A stretch of DNA of 64,000 bases, taken from assembly GCA_030549495.1 (NCBI GenBank), contig JAUIRK010000761.1, positions 1 to 64,000 of the forward strand. Direction: 5' to 3'. Positions 21,871-33,731 of this stretch are shown here, in pieces (position 1 is the stretch's first letter; every line of letters starts with the position of its first letter). A model generated the notes under the pieces. The model did no database searches, was not told where the DNA came from, and was given only the letters and a program-made list of their open reading frames with translations. The stretch comes from Nectonema munidae. Taxonomy: Eukaryota; Nematomorpha; Nectonematoida; Nectonematidae. Position numbers and translations under genes: made by a program.

Positions 21871-22539
21871 CAGAGGTGTCCAAGAAGTCGCCCGCGGTCG
21901 ACTAGTCAACCGCCAAGCTCAAGAAAGTAGACCTCAAGTAGTTTATAAACAATTAAGGAATAAACCAGAAATTAATTGTGGGATGAATTTTTTTTCTTAT
22001 GAATTTCCGTTTCTATCATATTATCTATGTGAATGTTTCATGAAGTTGCATTTTCCCAATTTTTCGCATAGTTAATAATAATCAATCATATTGATAAAGA
22101 TTTCTTATTTTAGGCTAAAATTTTTCTATGCGCAACATCACACTTCCATTCCATAAATAATCCTCATATTTTTCAAGATGATGAGGAAATTAAGGACATT
22201 GTATTATCATTATATGTTGGGTATGACAACTATATGTTGCAAACCTATGTATTTATGTTACCAATTAAGAGCTTTAAGAAGCTTATATTATTTCCGGTGG
22301 TATGCTATTTATTTAACTTTGATTATCTTTTCATCATGCAGTAGAATTGGTCTGATTGATGATATAAATTTTAAAAATCAGAAGTTGAATATTATTTTCA
22401 ACATATTTCTTTGCGTTTTACCACCTATAAAATTTTGCTCGTGTCTTTGTAAGTGCATTAAATTTATAAATTAGTCTTTTTTTCGGTAAAAAGTTTTTAC
22501 GCTCACAATGCAAAATGTCAAATTTGTTTATTCTTTAAT

Positions 22540-22840
22540 GATTCCTGGTCAAATCGTACGAAAACAAAACGTCTAAAAACTAAAACTTTTGAAGAAAAAC
22601 GTCCAAAGGCAATACATCCTATGTCCAAAATCTCTTGAAATCTAAACAACCTAAGAGTTCTAAACAATTCAGTTTAAGCTTTTTGGTTTTAGAACTCTTT
22701 AATTCTAAGATGTTTAGATTTTAAGACATTTTGGATTTTACACGCTTTCTTTTCGGACGTTTTGGTTTTGGAAATTTTGGTTTTAGGACGTTTTCGTCTC
22801 GGACATTTTGGTTTTCGACTTTGCGACTATGAACCTTTTT
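22540..22840. repeat. Inverted repeat made of short ACGTCC/GGACGT units
   Basis: The arm ending AAATCTAAACAACCTAAGAG pairs with the arm CTCTTTAATTCTAAGATG...TTTAGATTT around a centre near 22675. Both arms carry scattered AAAACGTCC / GGACGTTTTGG units 15-20 bp apart. Non-coding, and it lies within the long 5' part of the second hAT. Confidence 0.6.
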
Positions 22841-23680
22841 ATATATTTTTAGAATTCTTTTAGACATATTGTGACACTAAGACATTTAGTAGAACTGTTT
22901 TTTCGGTATATCGAAATGATTAAAAAAATGTTTACTTTTATGACTACAATTTTCAAAAAAAAATTTTTTTAAGGTTTGAAATAGGAAAATTATATTAAAT
23001 TTAATCTTATGTAATAAAGCAATAATTTATAATTTAAAGGAAAAGTATTACGTAGAATTTTTTGATGTGTATTTTTTGTCAGATCTATTAAGAAAAATTT
23101 TTTTTATCTACTTATAATTTAATTTTTTTTTCGTTAATTCAGTGTCTCATTTTGCCTTACTGAACAATAGTAACAATATGCAAGTTTCTATGAAAGTTTA
23201 ATATAAAAAAATTCTAATTTGTGTTTATAGCAACCTTTGAAGTCAATGTTAAAAATTCTAATTTAGTCTTTTTATATGCGCATGTGACACATTTACTATA
23301 ATGAAGTATACTAAATTACTAAATCTATTTTAAATCTTTCAGTTATTCGACACAGTAACTTAAGAAAAATAACATCCTTGCTTGAATTTTTTTCTATTTG
23401 AAGGGCATGCTTGTCATATTTTTATTAAATCAAATTAAAAATAGTTAAATGTAAAAAAGTGAAATTAATGAAAAAATCTTTATAAAAAATAGTTGTCAAC
23501 ATAAATAATCAATTGATATTTAATTTAAAACCTAAAAAAAATTTTTGTCAAAAAATAAATACGCAACGTACCAGTGTCAAATATAAAAAATACTAGAACA
23601 ATAGTAATTTCTAAATAATACTAAACTTTTATTTAATATATTTAATATAGAGGCATGTGTAGATTAGGTTTTTATAATTA
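22841..23680. other. AT-rich non-coding part of the second hAT
   Basis: No open frame of note and no recognised repeat. Together with 21.9-22.5 kb it forms the unusually long leader of the element before the transposase. Confidence 0.4.
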
Positions 23681-23682
23681 TA

Positions 23683-23838
23683 GGGGCCTGGGTAGTTTAG
23701 GTAGCGCGTCGGACATTGAACACAAAGTGTTGGGTTCAATTCGCGTACTACAAGTCTATTCATAGTTCGACATAAGCGGTCTTGGTTGAACTTCTCAATG
23801 AAACGCCCCACGATACCTATACCTTTATTCAAATTCAT
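23683..23838 (+). repeat. tRNA-derived SINE-like element
   Basis: GGGCCTGGGTAGTTTAGGTA (A-box region) and, 40 bp further on, GGTTCAATTC (B box, 23733-23742) match an internal RNA polymerase III promoter. The intervening GCGCGTCGGAC and GTGTTGGG are tRNA-like, but a full cloverleaf does not form at the 3' side. A non-tRNA body (TAGTTCGACATAAGCGGTCT and on) follows to about 23838. It is best read as a SINE or tRNA-pseudogene derivative, not a working tRNA. Confidence 0.55.
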
Positions 23839-24178
23839 TCATAAAAATTTTACTGTTTTGTAAGATTTAAACTCATTTAATTTTGAATACACATAAATTT
23901 AAATTAGTAATTATAAAAAGATTAAGAAATATGAGAACAAGTTAATTAAAATCTTGGGCAATTTTGTTTATAATGTTCAACTTAATACCAATTTTTTACA
24001 AAATTAACCTTTTATAAAAGTACCTTTATTACTATCTTTTATTACCTTTTTTAGAAGTAGTTTTAACTATATTTGATTTTATCTTTGTGGCTGATAAATG
24101 AATGAGCCAGGATCATCTTTTAAAAAAAGAAAAACTTACCATTATCATAATGAATGGTAAGAGAACTACTTTTTTGTA

Positions 24179-26023
24179 ATGAACAATGACAAGTGTTTAT
24201 GTTTAATTTGTAAGGGAATAGTTGCATTGCCTAAAAAAACGAACGTGGAGAGACATTTTTTTAAAGTTCACAAAAAGTATTCTATTGATTTTCCACAAAA
24301 TACAGCCTTAAGAAAATCAAAAGTTAAACAACTCAAAGCAGAATTGCTTGAACAACAAAATAGCTTTTTTAAATACAACACAAGCTCAAAATCTGCTACA
24401 ATCGCTTCATTCAAAATTACTCAAACATTAATTAAACATAACAAATCTTTTAGCGATGGAGAAATAGTAAAAGAAGCTTTCATCAAAGCGGGAGATATTT
24501 TATTTGAAAACTTCAAAAATAAGTCCGAAATTATGACATGTATAAATAACTTGTCATTGTCACGAAATACTATTATGCGAAGAACAAAGGATATCAGTCA
24601 AGATCTTGAGCAAGCTCTACAAATTAATGTTGATAAGTGCGTTGTTCTCTCATTACAGTTTGACGAGTCGACTGACTATATTGGCACTGCTCAACTCTGT
24701 GTTTTCATCAGAATGGTTTTTGTTGACATGTCAGCCGTAGAAGAGTTGTTAACAATAATTCCGATGAATGAACGCACTAGAGGTGAAGATATTTTCAACT
24801 CATTCAAAGAATTTATATCACCTACAAATTTTCCAATTTCCAAACTGGTTTCAATTACAACAGATGGTGCCCCTGCAATGACTGGTTGCAATAATAGCTT
24901 TATTTTTCGTTGTAAGCGCGATGAAAAGTTTCCCAGATTTATTGATTATCATTTCATCATACATAATTAAGTCCTATGCTCAAAACTTTTAAACTTTGAT
25001 CATGTCATGGACATAGCGTTCAAAACTGTCAACTACATCAGGTCAAAGAGTTTATCGCGTCGAGAGTTTCGTGCTTTGCTAAAAGAGTGTGGAGAAGAAC
25101 ACAATAATGAATTGCTTTTACACACAGATGTTAGATGGCTAAGCCGTGCTAAGTTTTTGACTCGTTTCAGAGAACTATTACCAAAAGTTTGCATTTTTCT
25201 TGAAACTAAAAAAATTCAATATGTTCAATTGAGTGATTCAGAATGGCGCTGCGATCTAGCTTTTTTTGCGACGTTACTGAGAAGATACGCCTACTAAATA
25301 CCCAATTACAAGGCAAAGATAAATCAATAATTGAAATGGTTAGTCATGTAAATTCATTTAAAGAAAAGTTAAATATACAACTTAAACAAATGAAACGTGG
25401 CGACTTACATTTTCCGAATTTAGATAACGAAAGAGATGCTGAAAAAAGATTAAATGTGGATAGATATGTAGCTAGTCTAAGAACTCTCATGAATGAATTT
25501 GAAAAAGATTCAAAAGTTTTAATAATATTGAAAGTATCACCACTTTTCTACTAAACCCCTTCAAGGACGACGTGAGTATTGAATTTTTAGCTAAAAAAAT
25601 TGGCGACTTTCTACAAATTGGCAATTTGGCTGAATTAGAAGAAGAACTTATAAATATTAAATGTGACTTAAGTCTTAAATCTTAAGTCTTAATGCATGGG
25701 TCGAAAAATTTTATAAAATATATTTTAAAGATAAATGCCCCAACATTTGGAGGGTATTTGCTAGTTTCCATTCGTTTTCCGGATCCACATATTTGTGTGA
25801 ATCTGCTTTTTCTTCGATGAATAGTATAAAAACAAAATATAGATCTCAATTAACTAACGAACATTTGCAGGCATGTTTAAGAATCGCCCTGACAAATTTC
25901 GATCCAAATTTTGAAAAACTAGCACAAAATATGCAGTGCCAGGTTTCATCCTCAAAAAAATTAGTTTTTATAATTTTTAAGTTGTATATTTTGAAGTTAA
26001 TAAATTTTTTTTTACTTATATAA
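24179..26023 (+). pseudogene. hAT transposase, GTF2IRD2-repeat/Charlie8-like
   Basis: The first intact stretch (24179-24970) has a BED-like finger (CLCLICKGIVALPKKTNVER plus H-x3-H), then FPQNTALRKSKVKQLKAELL, KHNKSFSDGEIVKEAF, TIMRRTKDI and the catalytic-domain motif VLSLQFDESTDYIGTAQLCV. It continues with VEELLTIIPM, SKLVSITTDGAPAMTGCNN and YHFIIHN. After a stop it continues as VDIAFKTVNYIRSKSL-type and DVRWLSRAKFLTRFREL (25007-25297), then a shifted frame LRTLMNEFEKDSK (25243-25554), and CESAFSSMNSIKTKYRSQL (hATC, 25793-25930). This order and wording match GTF2IRD2-like hAT transposases. Three to four breaks inactivate it. AATAAA lies near 25999. Confidence 0.85.
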
Positions 26024-26138
26024 AACAGCAAAAGTTACATTTGTTTTAAGAATATTATTTTTTATACTTTCAAGGTAGACCGCCAAAAATTTCTACAAAA
26101 AAAGTAGCCCTTATATAAAAAAAGTTTGGCCACCCCTG

Positions 26139-26260
26139 CTCTATAAGAACAGTGAGTTTAGGAAAATTTATGATGTTCCCGTTTTTAGTTCTATATCATT
26201 TTCAGTTATATTTTATTTTGTTACAATTTTGTTTTGCCTACTTATAATTCTATTTGTTCT
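26139..26260 (+). pseudogene. Remainder of the first hAT after the insertion
   Basis: Directly after the target duplication the frame KNSEFRKIYDVPVFSSISFS continues the sequence cut at 21870. The rest of the transposase and the right end of this element are not recognised. Confidence 0.45.
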
Positions 26261-26620
26261 GTGACAAAATAAATTACATATATAGATTTAGATTTAGTGC
26301 TTATACAAAGTTTTTTTATACCCACTATTTATAGTTTATATTTAATCATCAAGTCCTTTATTTCAGTTGAAGTGTCATATGTCATTCATTTTTTGACAGT
26401 TATGAATAATTTTTATAAAAAATAAAGAAAGAAAGAATTTATTTTTGGATACAACATACGTATATGGAGCAGAAGAAATAAGTGTTATGCAACAAATTTT
26501 TGTTAATATAAATATATATATTGCACCATATCAAAGGTCAGCGCCGCTTACGATATGAAGACAATAGTCTTGGATTAACATAAAAAATATGACAATAAAA
26601 TAAAATTATTGATAATCTAT
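26261..26620. other. Intergenic sequence, no gene recognised
   Basis: AT-rich; no domain or terminal repeat identified. Just before 26625 the plus strand reads TCTATATTATA, a scrap of a Helitron 5' end. Confidence 0.4.
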
Positions 26621-27451
26621 ATTATAGCCGGTGCCGTGGTCGTTTCTCGCTTCGCTCGAAACATAGGATTCTGGGTAATGTGTATTTTGAGTTGCTAATT
26701 TAAATTCGCTCGAAACGACCACGGGACCGGCTAGTTTTTTTTGTTTAGGATACGCTTGAAAAATAAGATTCTTGGTAGTTGTAATTTGATTGATTTTAAT
26801 CAAAAAATATCAGTACTATTGAATAACGATTCTTATTTTTGACAGATTTTGATTGATTTTCAAACGAAATCAACACGATAAAAAGGATATAGTTATTTAA
26901 TTTGAAAATCAATTAAAATAAGCCACGAAGCTGCGGTGAACTGCATACACTAAACATGGCGGTTTTTATTCCTGCATTTTACATGTGTATTTCTGAAAAT
27001 GTGATTTTTTTGTTTATTATTCTGAGCTTACGTATATGTATATGTATGTATAAATGAATTTTAAATTAGTTTATCTGGAATACAGGTTCCCCCATAAAGG
27101 TATTAACCGCTCAAAGGCGGGTATCATGTGAGCCAGAAATCTCACACTTTTTGTTGCCTGTTTGGCTACGACTACTAATTAGTTATCTAATTACTGTGTT
27201 TTTCGATTCTTACATATGTTTTTGACTGTTTTCTACTCTTTTTAAAGATTTTTCTAATTGTCTATTGGGCTGATTTTTAACAGCGATTTTGTATTATGTG
27301 TATTTTCAAGTATTTTTACCTACAACTTTAAGGTTCTACTTTGTATTGCCCCATCCACCTATGATATATTTATTAGAATTTATTTTTTTAGTATTTTTAG
27401 TTTTGTTAAAAATATTTGTGTAGTATTGATTTTTTTAGTTTTTTTCTCATT

Positions 27452-30400
27452 TCAATGAAAAATTTGTGGGTAAACTATATTTTTTGTATATAAATTATTG
27501 TTGTGATATCCTTGTTTATGTGTTTGATAGACCTGAAATTTAATGGCCTGAAAAGATCTTGCTCTTGAAAGGGCAACATAAAGTTGTCCATGACTGAAAC
27601 ATGGTTTTCTTAAAAAAATACCAACTTTTTCAAAAGTTTGTCCCTGACTTTTATTGATAGTGAGTGCATACGACAATCTGAGAGGAAACTGAATACGCTT
27701 AATTTGAAAGGGTAGATTTGTATCGTTAGGAGACAGTGAAATTCTAGTAATGAGAACATTCTTTCCACAGTTACCACCAGTAAGAATTTGACATTCAATT
27801 GTATTATCCAATAATTTAGTTATTCTAAGACGTGTTCCATTACAGAGACCATCCTTAAGACTAAGATTTCGAAGAAGCATTACGATACATCCTACTTTTA
27901 AAATGAGTTTATGTTGTGGCATACCAGATGGTGTTAAGGAATTGAGAAATTCCATTGGATAAAGATCAATTTCTTCTTGATTATCTGTAACAACAGAGTC
28001 AGTACTGTAATATGTTTTAGATTCTCCCGAAAGTTGATGTAGTACTTGGTTGTTAATTTCTAAAGAGTCTTCATTGGTAGGAGTTAAAATGACTTTGTCT
28101 GCAACGTTAATACCATCATCATTAAAAACAGAAGCAATGATGTTATCACTTTTAGTTAATACACATTGATTTGGTATCTCAATACAATCTTTGAAAGGAT
28201 CGTTATAGTTAACAGGCAATTGTCCATTTACCAGAGAAAGAAGAAATTCTGAAAAGAAGTGGTCTTGTTGAACTGCCCTCATGTTGGTGTGAAGATTAAA
28301 AACTTTAACTAATGCCCATATATATGAACTTTTCAAGCATGTTTCAATGATTTGAGCGGGGTTTCCTCTTTTTACAACTGGTAATGTTTGACGGAAGTCT
28401 CCGCCGAGAAGAATAATTTTTCCAGCAAATGGTATACTTGAGTTGCAGATATCTCTAAGCATTTTATCAATGGCTTCAAGGGCGTATTTAGGAATCATGC
28501 TTGCTTCGTCAAAAATTATAATATCTTGTTTACGGATAAATTCTGCATGTTTACTGTTTGGTTTAATATTACATGTTGAATTATCTAAAACAGGAACAGG
28601 TAACTTAAAAACGGAATGAACAGTTCTGCCTTTTTCCAATAAAGTGGCAGCAATTCCTGTCCAAGCACAAGTAAGAACATTCAAATTACGACCAATTATT
28701 TCTTTAATAATGTAGTTATATGTGAAAGTCTTACCGGTGCCACATGGACCATTAATAAAGAAAACTTAAGCTGAAGATTTGTCATTTTTTTCTAATGAAC
28801 CAATTACTGAATCGGCAACCGAAATCTGTTCTGGGTTAAGCATATTTCTTAAATTAGAAGCTTCTTGTCTAGCTTGTTGAATATTGGGTGGATCTTCAAT
28901 TAATGTTTCTTTCAATTCTGGAAGTCCAAAATCAATAAGTGTCTTACCAAATTGTTCGAGAATACTTTGAATTTCTGCAAGTGCAGATTGTTCAGCTTTA
29001 AAATCCGACTCATACTGGAGATAATCCTCTATCATATCGTAACGAAAGGTTTGCCACAAATGAGAAGGATTACTTGGCTCACCATGAATTAAAATAAAAG
29101 AAAATGAAGTTCTTATTTGTGAAGGAGATGCCGTTTCAACTAATTCTGTGATTGTGCGAACCCATAAACTGTCATCTACTAATAAATTACGTGCAATACA
29201 TGCTTCCCTAAAAGTTGAATATAAAGTTCCATTATATGTTTTTAAATACTCATAAGATGTGGCACCAGGTACGTGCAAAAGAAGAATGCGTAGAAAGTAT
29301 CGCTCACCCTCTCTAATACTGGCGTTATACATCCTACTTACTACTTTCTCAGCCCCCCTCTGTCTAATTACCCATTTTTTTCCGAAATTTTGAAGACAAT
29401 AATGATAAGGAATATCGGTGTATAAGTACTGTCTGGCGTTTTCATCATTTTGATTTAGGTAGAACCAAGCAATTAACATTGTATGATTGGCCCTAGAAAG
29501 GGCGGGATTTTCTTCGCCTTCTCTAAAATAAATGCTTTGCTGATTAGGAAGATGTAATGGGAGTCTAATAATATTATGGCTTTGTGTATGCATGGGGAAT
29601 GTAAATAAGCGCCAGGATGCTTCAGGAGGAGAAACATATCTGGCATCTAAATATGTTTTAATTTCATCATGATCAATGCGTTCATTAATTTCAACATGAG
29701 CTGTGTCATGGCCTTTGTAGACATATTTGTAAAGATATTTAACACTTTTGATACTAACGCAGGCCTCTAAATTTATATGCGCGCTGTATTTTTTACATAG
29801 AAAAGGGTTATGTTTCTGCTCTAAGTTGCCTTTGATTATTTCGAATAAAAGAAAGGCGTTGACCTTCAACTTTGACATAGGCATCAACCAAAAATTGTTA
29901 AAATAATTTACCTGCTAAATGCAAAGCAGAAAAATCATTTCTAAAAGCAAGTCTATAAACATAATATTCTAATTGTGTCAGTCTATTGCGGACGGGAGTT
30001 GAATGTTGTGGAAAATGATTAAGATTGGGGTCCCATCCAGCTTGGCCTCTTGGAAAAATTAGTGGGTAAATCATTGAATCAATGTTTGCAGAAATATATG
30101 GAATGTGTCTAAGAGGTTGATTATGGGGATATACAACAATTTGGTTATTAAGTGGAGGAGCACCATCATTACTGGTGAAAATAGCGGCAACTTCTTCGTG
30201 TAGAGGAGCATTATATCTTCTTCTGTCATTACCTTCACGCATTACCATTGTTATTATTGATGGTAAACCGTTCTCTTGCTTTGCAATTTCTTCTTGTTCT
30301 TTTTCAACATCGGCCATATGCCTATATGCGGCAGCATATGGCGAAACTCTGTTTAATACATTCTGAATTATTTCGATAACATCTCTTCTACATGTAAAAT

Positions 30401-31418
30401 TGGATGGATTAGCCATTCTCATATTCAATGCAGTTGCTGGCTCAATAATATATAATTGACTGAAATTAGGTTTTTGATTTTCAACAGGATGCAGGGAACC
30501 ATACCTATGATACATTTGTCCAGAAATCCTGAAACATGGAGTACAACTTCCAGGGGGTGTACGTATATTTGCTTGTAAACTTGCAAAACAAAAAGCATTA
30601 TTATAGATTCTTATGTTTTTACGGAAATGTCTTGCTCTAGGAGAATCACTTAAATATAAGTCTTTTAGTTCTTGTGGAAAATCTTAAAGATTTGGTAGTG
30701 TGACTTTTTCGTTAACACAACACTTGAATGATTCTGTTGGAAATTTGATTGCACGACAATGTGGACAAAGAATGTTAAACTGACCTAAATAATGCAAATC
30801 AGGTAAAATATTTTGATTGTTTATTCTTGCGGAATTAAGGGAACTTGGATTATTTGTATTATTAAATCTGTTAATTCTTTGGCGTAATGCATCGCAATAT
30901 CTACGTTCTTCAGTTTGTTGTGAAGTCTCATTTGCACGCTTTCGTTGTTGACCTAAAGTATCCTTGTACATACGTTCTTCGGTTTCTTGTAGAGTCTCAT
31001 TTGCACGCTTTACTTTTTTACGCATAACATCTTCTTGTTTATGAATTTTTTTGTTGCTTCCAAAATTTTGATCGGTATTAGTTATGGAAAATATATTTGT
31101 TATAGTTTCGCTATCTCTTTTTCTTTTTTTCTGGTTATTAATAATATGATTTTTAAGGTTAGCATCATTAGTTGTAAAAAAATTTTTTGAAGACCCTTGG
31201 TCATTGTTGTTATAGAGGTGATTTGTATAAAATTTTTTAGAAGAGCCTTGCTTATTGTAGTCATAAAGATCATGGGGTGTTACATTACTATCATTGGTAA
31301 AAACATTTATGGTTTGGGTTAGATGATTTATATAGTTGATATCCCGAGAAATGTTGTTGGTAGGTTTGGAATTAGCATGAGCTTTATTCAAGTTTTTTTT
31401 GGTTGTATTAAAATCCAT
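27452..31418 (-). pseudogene. Helitron Rep-helicase (copy B), Rep domain deleted
   Basis: The order on the minus strand is: N-terminus MDFNTTKKNLNKAHANSKPT, two 23-residue RANET repeats, the Cys motif ILCPHCRAIKF...CC (30.7 kb), the Helitron-like N domain (29.9-30.5 kb), then a deletion, then the KYLYKYVYKG tyrosine motif (29.73 kb), and the Pif1-like helicase with IIFDEASM, LLGGDFRQTLP, NMRA, LTINKSQGQT and YVALSRARS. Compared with C, about 700 bp (C positions 36203-36902) are lost with a frame change, which removes the HVH metal-binding motif. Stops also occur near 30684, 29898 and 28766. The Walker A reads GPCGTGKT. It cannot nick DNA. Confidence 0.9.
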
Positions 31419-32029
31419 TGTGGGGCGATATGTTATTAGAAAATTTTAATAATGAATAGAAAAAATTGTTTGTGGTATCAATATAAAAAAAAATTGTTTG
31501 TTGTATCAATATAAAAAAAAATTGAAGCATTATGATTGGTTGAAATTATTTATATATGTTTTGTATGTATTTGTTTGAAGCATTCTGATTGGTTGTATGT
31601 TATGGGTGTATTTGTTTGAAGCATTCTTATTGGTTGAAATTTTTATACTTTATGTGTGTATTTTTTATATGGTCTGATGAGTAGCTAATGGTGATATATG
31701 GTTAGTGGTGAGTCATAATCACTTTCAGTTTTTAGCATATTTGTATCTTTTCTGTGTATTTTTCTATTACACCATATAAAAATACACAGAAAAGATATTT
31801 CAACCAATCAGAATGCTTCAAGCGACACTCAGACTACAGATATATGAACTCATCACAAATATAAAACATATAAATAATTTCAACCAATCAGAATGCTTCA
31901 AGCGACACAAACACACATACAAACTCATCACACCATATAAAAACACACACAAAACATATATAAATAATTTCAACCAATCAAAATGCTTCCAGCGACAGAC
32001 AGACAGACGCTAGCTTATTATAATATAGA
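31419..32029 (-). promoter_or_regulatory. Helitron B 5' leader with CCAAT-box array and hairpin
   Basis: Contains six or so copies of a unit with GCATTCTGATTGGTTGAAA (plus-strand view TTTCAACCAATCAGAATGC). ACCAATCAG agrees with the NF-Y (CCAAT-box) consensus. Between them is a 19-bp-arm inverted repeat, ATCTTTTCTGTGTATTTTT with its complement after a 12-base loop (about 31748-31796). The likely job is promoter, Rep binding, or both; this is inference. Confidence 0.5.
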
Positions 32030-33142
32030 CTAGCCGGTCCCGTGGTCGTTTCTCGCTGCGCTCGAAACATAGGATTCTGGGTAGTGTGTATATTGAGTTG
32101 CTAATTCAAATTCGGTTCGCTCGAAACGACCACGGGACCGGCTAGTTTTTTTTTGTTTAGGCTACGCTCGAAACATATGATTCTTGGTAGTGTGTATATT
32201 GAGTTGCTAATTCAAATTCGCTTCGCTCGAAACGACCACGGGACCGGCTAGTTTTTTTTTTGTTTAGGCTACGCTCGAAAGATAGGATTCTGGGTAATGT
32301 GTATTTTGAGTTGCTAATAGTGTTATATGGTATGGTGGTCAGTTTTTAGAATATTTGTATCTTTTCTGTGTATTTTTCTATTACACCATATAAAAATACA
32401 CAGAAAAGATATTTCAACCAATCAGAATGCTTCAAGCGACACTCAGACTACAGATATATAAACTCATCACACATATAAAAATACACACAAAACATATAAT
32501 AATTTCAACCAATCAGAATGCTTCAAACACATACACACATAGAAATTCATCACACCATATAAAAATACACACAAAACATCTATATTATAATAAGCTAGCG
32601 TGTGTGTGTCGCTGGAAGCATTTTGATTGGTTGAAATTATTTATATATGTTTTGTGTGTATTTTTATATGGTGTGATGAGTTTGTATGCGTGTATGTGCT
32701 TGAAGCATTCTGATTGGTTGAAATATTTATATGTTTAGTGTATATATGTGTTTGAAGCATTCTGATTGGTTGAAATACCTTTTGTATGTATTTTATATGG
32801 TGTAATAGAAAAATACACAGAAAAGGTACAAATATTCTAAAAACTGATCACCATACCATATAACACTATTAGCAACTCAAAATACACACTACAAGAATTC
32901 TATGTTTCGAGCGTAGCCTAAACAATAAAAAACTAGCCCGTCCCGTGGTCGTTTTGAGCGAAGCGAATTTGAATTAGCAACTCAATATACACACTACCCA
33001 GAATCCTTTCGAGCGCAGCGAGAAACACTGTTTCGAGCGAAGCGAGAAACGACCACGGGACCGGCTAGTATAATAAATTCAACCAATCAAAATGCTTCCA
33101 GCGACACACACACACACAGACGCTAGCTTATTATAATATAGA
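32030..33142 (-). mobile_element. Non-autonomous Helitron N3, split by N4
   Basis: Minus-strand start TCTATATTATAATAAGC at 33142, end CTAG at 32033-32030. It is interrupted at 32579-33068 by another Helitron. Without that insert it is about 623 bp. It carries two successive 3'-type modules (ending 32145 and 32251), one more than its relatives. No coding sequence. Confidence 0.75.
32579..33068 (+). mobile_element. Non-autonomous Helitron N4, nested in N3
   Basis: Starts TCTATATTATAATAAGCTAG and ends ACCGGCTAG at 33068. The flanks AAAACA | TATAATAAATTTC-like rejoin exactly to the sequence expected for the uninterrupted subterminal repeat, with A before and T after: a textbook Helitron insertion without duplication. 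490 bp. Confidence 0.85.
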
Positions 33143-33146
33143 TTTA

Positions 33147-33731
33147 CTAGCCGGTCCCGTGGTAGTTTCTCGCTTCGCTCGAAACATTGGTAGTGTGTAT
33201 ATTGAGTTGCTAATTCAAATTCGCTTCGCTCAACGACCACGGGACCGGCTAGTTTTTTATTGTTTAGGCTACGCTCGAAACATAGAATTCTTGTAGTGTG
33301 TATTTTGAGTTGCTAATAGTTTATATGGTATGGTGATCAGTTTTTAGAATATTTGTATCTTTTCTATGTATTTTTCTATTACACCATATAAAATACATAC
33401 AAAATATATTTCAACCAATCAGAATGCTTCAAGCAACCCTCAAACTACAGATATATGAACTCATCACACATATAAAAATACACACAACACATATAAATAA
33501 TTTCAACCAATCAGAATGCTTCAAACACATGCATACACAAAACATATATATAAATAATTTGAACCAATCAAAATGCTTCAAACATATAGATAGACACAAC
33601 GTATCTATAAATAATTTCAACCAATCAGAATGCTTCAAACACATAGATAGACAAAACGTATATAGATGTATAGTATATGCTTCCAGCGACAGACACACAC
33701 ACACACAGACGCTAGCTTATTATAATATAGA
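33147..33731 (-). mobile_element. Non-autonomous Helitron N5
   Basis: Minus-strand start TCTATATTATAATAATAAGC-like at 33731 and end CTAG at 33150-33147, with a 4-base gap to N3. Five CCAAT-type repeats. At its 5' side it meets Helitron C head to head at 33731/33732. Confidence 0.75.

Larger units (their letters stand above)
21871..26138 (+). mobile_element. hAT element (GTF2IRD2/Charlie8-like), inserted in another hAT
   Basis: The element is 4268 bp. Left end CAGAGGTGTCCAAGAAGTCG (21871), right end on the minus strand CAGGGGTGGCCAAACTTTTT (from 26138). Inner blocks also pair (AACCGCCAAGC near the left, GACCGCCAAAAA near the right). The 8-bp target duplication is ATCTATAA (21863-21870) versus CTCTATAA (26139-26146), one mismatch. 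It contains a broken transposase, an inverted-repeat patch and a SINE-like insert. The target was the coding region of the hAT at 20.6-21.9 kb, so this is the younger element. Confidence 0.85.
26625..32029 (-). mobile_element. Helitron copy B, full-length ends but broken gene
   Basis: On the minus strand it begins TCTATATTATAATAAGCTAG at 32029, has a leader of about 600 bp with CCAAT-type repeats, the Rep-helicase reading frame, an untranslated region shared with A and C, and the terminal module near 26625-26734 (its outermost CTAG is altered to CTAT). It measures 5.4 kb against 6.5 kb for C. Its first base directly follows the CTAG of the next copy upstream (32033-32030), a zero-gap head-to-tail joint. 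Confidence 0.85.

Noticed and set aside
22178-22474. 98-codon Cys- and aromatic-rich open frame as a small gene
   Set aside because: It lies in the non-coding leader of a hAT element, shows no domain, and its composition is that of random AT-rich DNA.
23683-23755. Functional tRNA gene
   Set aside because: A and B boxes are present, but the acceptor and T stems do not pair properly and the sequence continues into a non-tRNA body.
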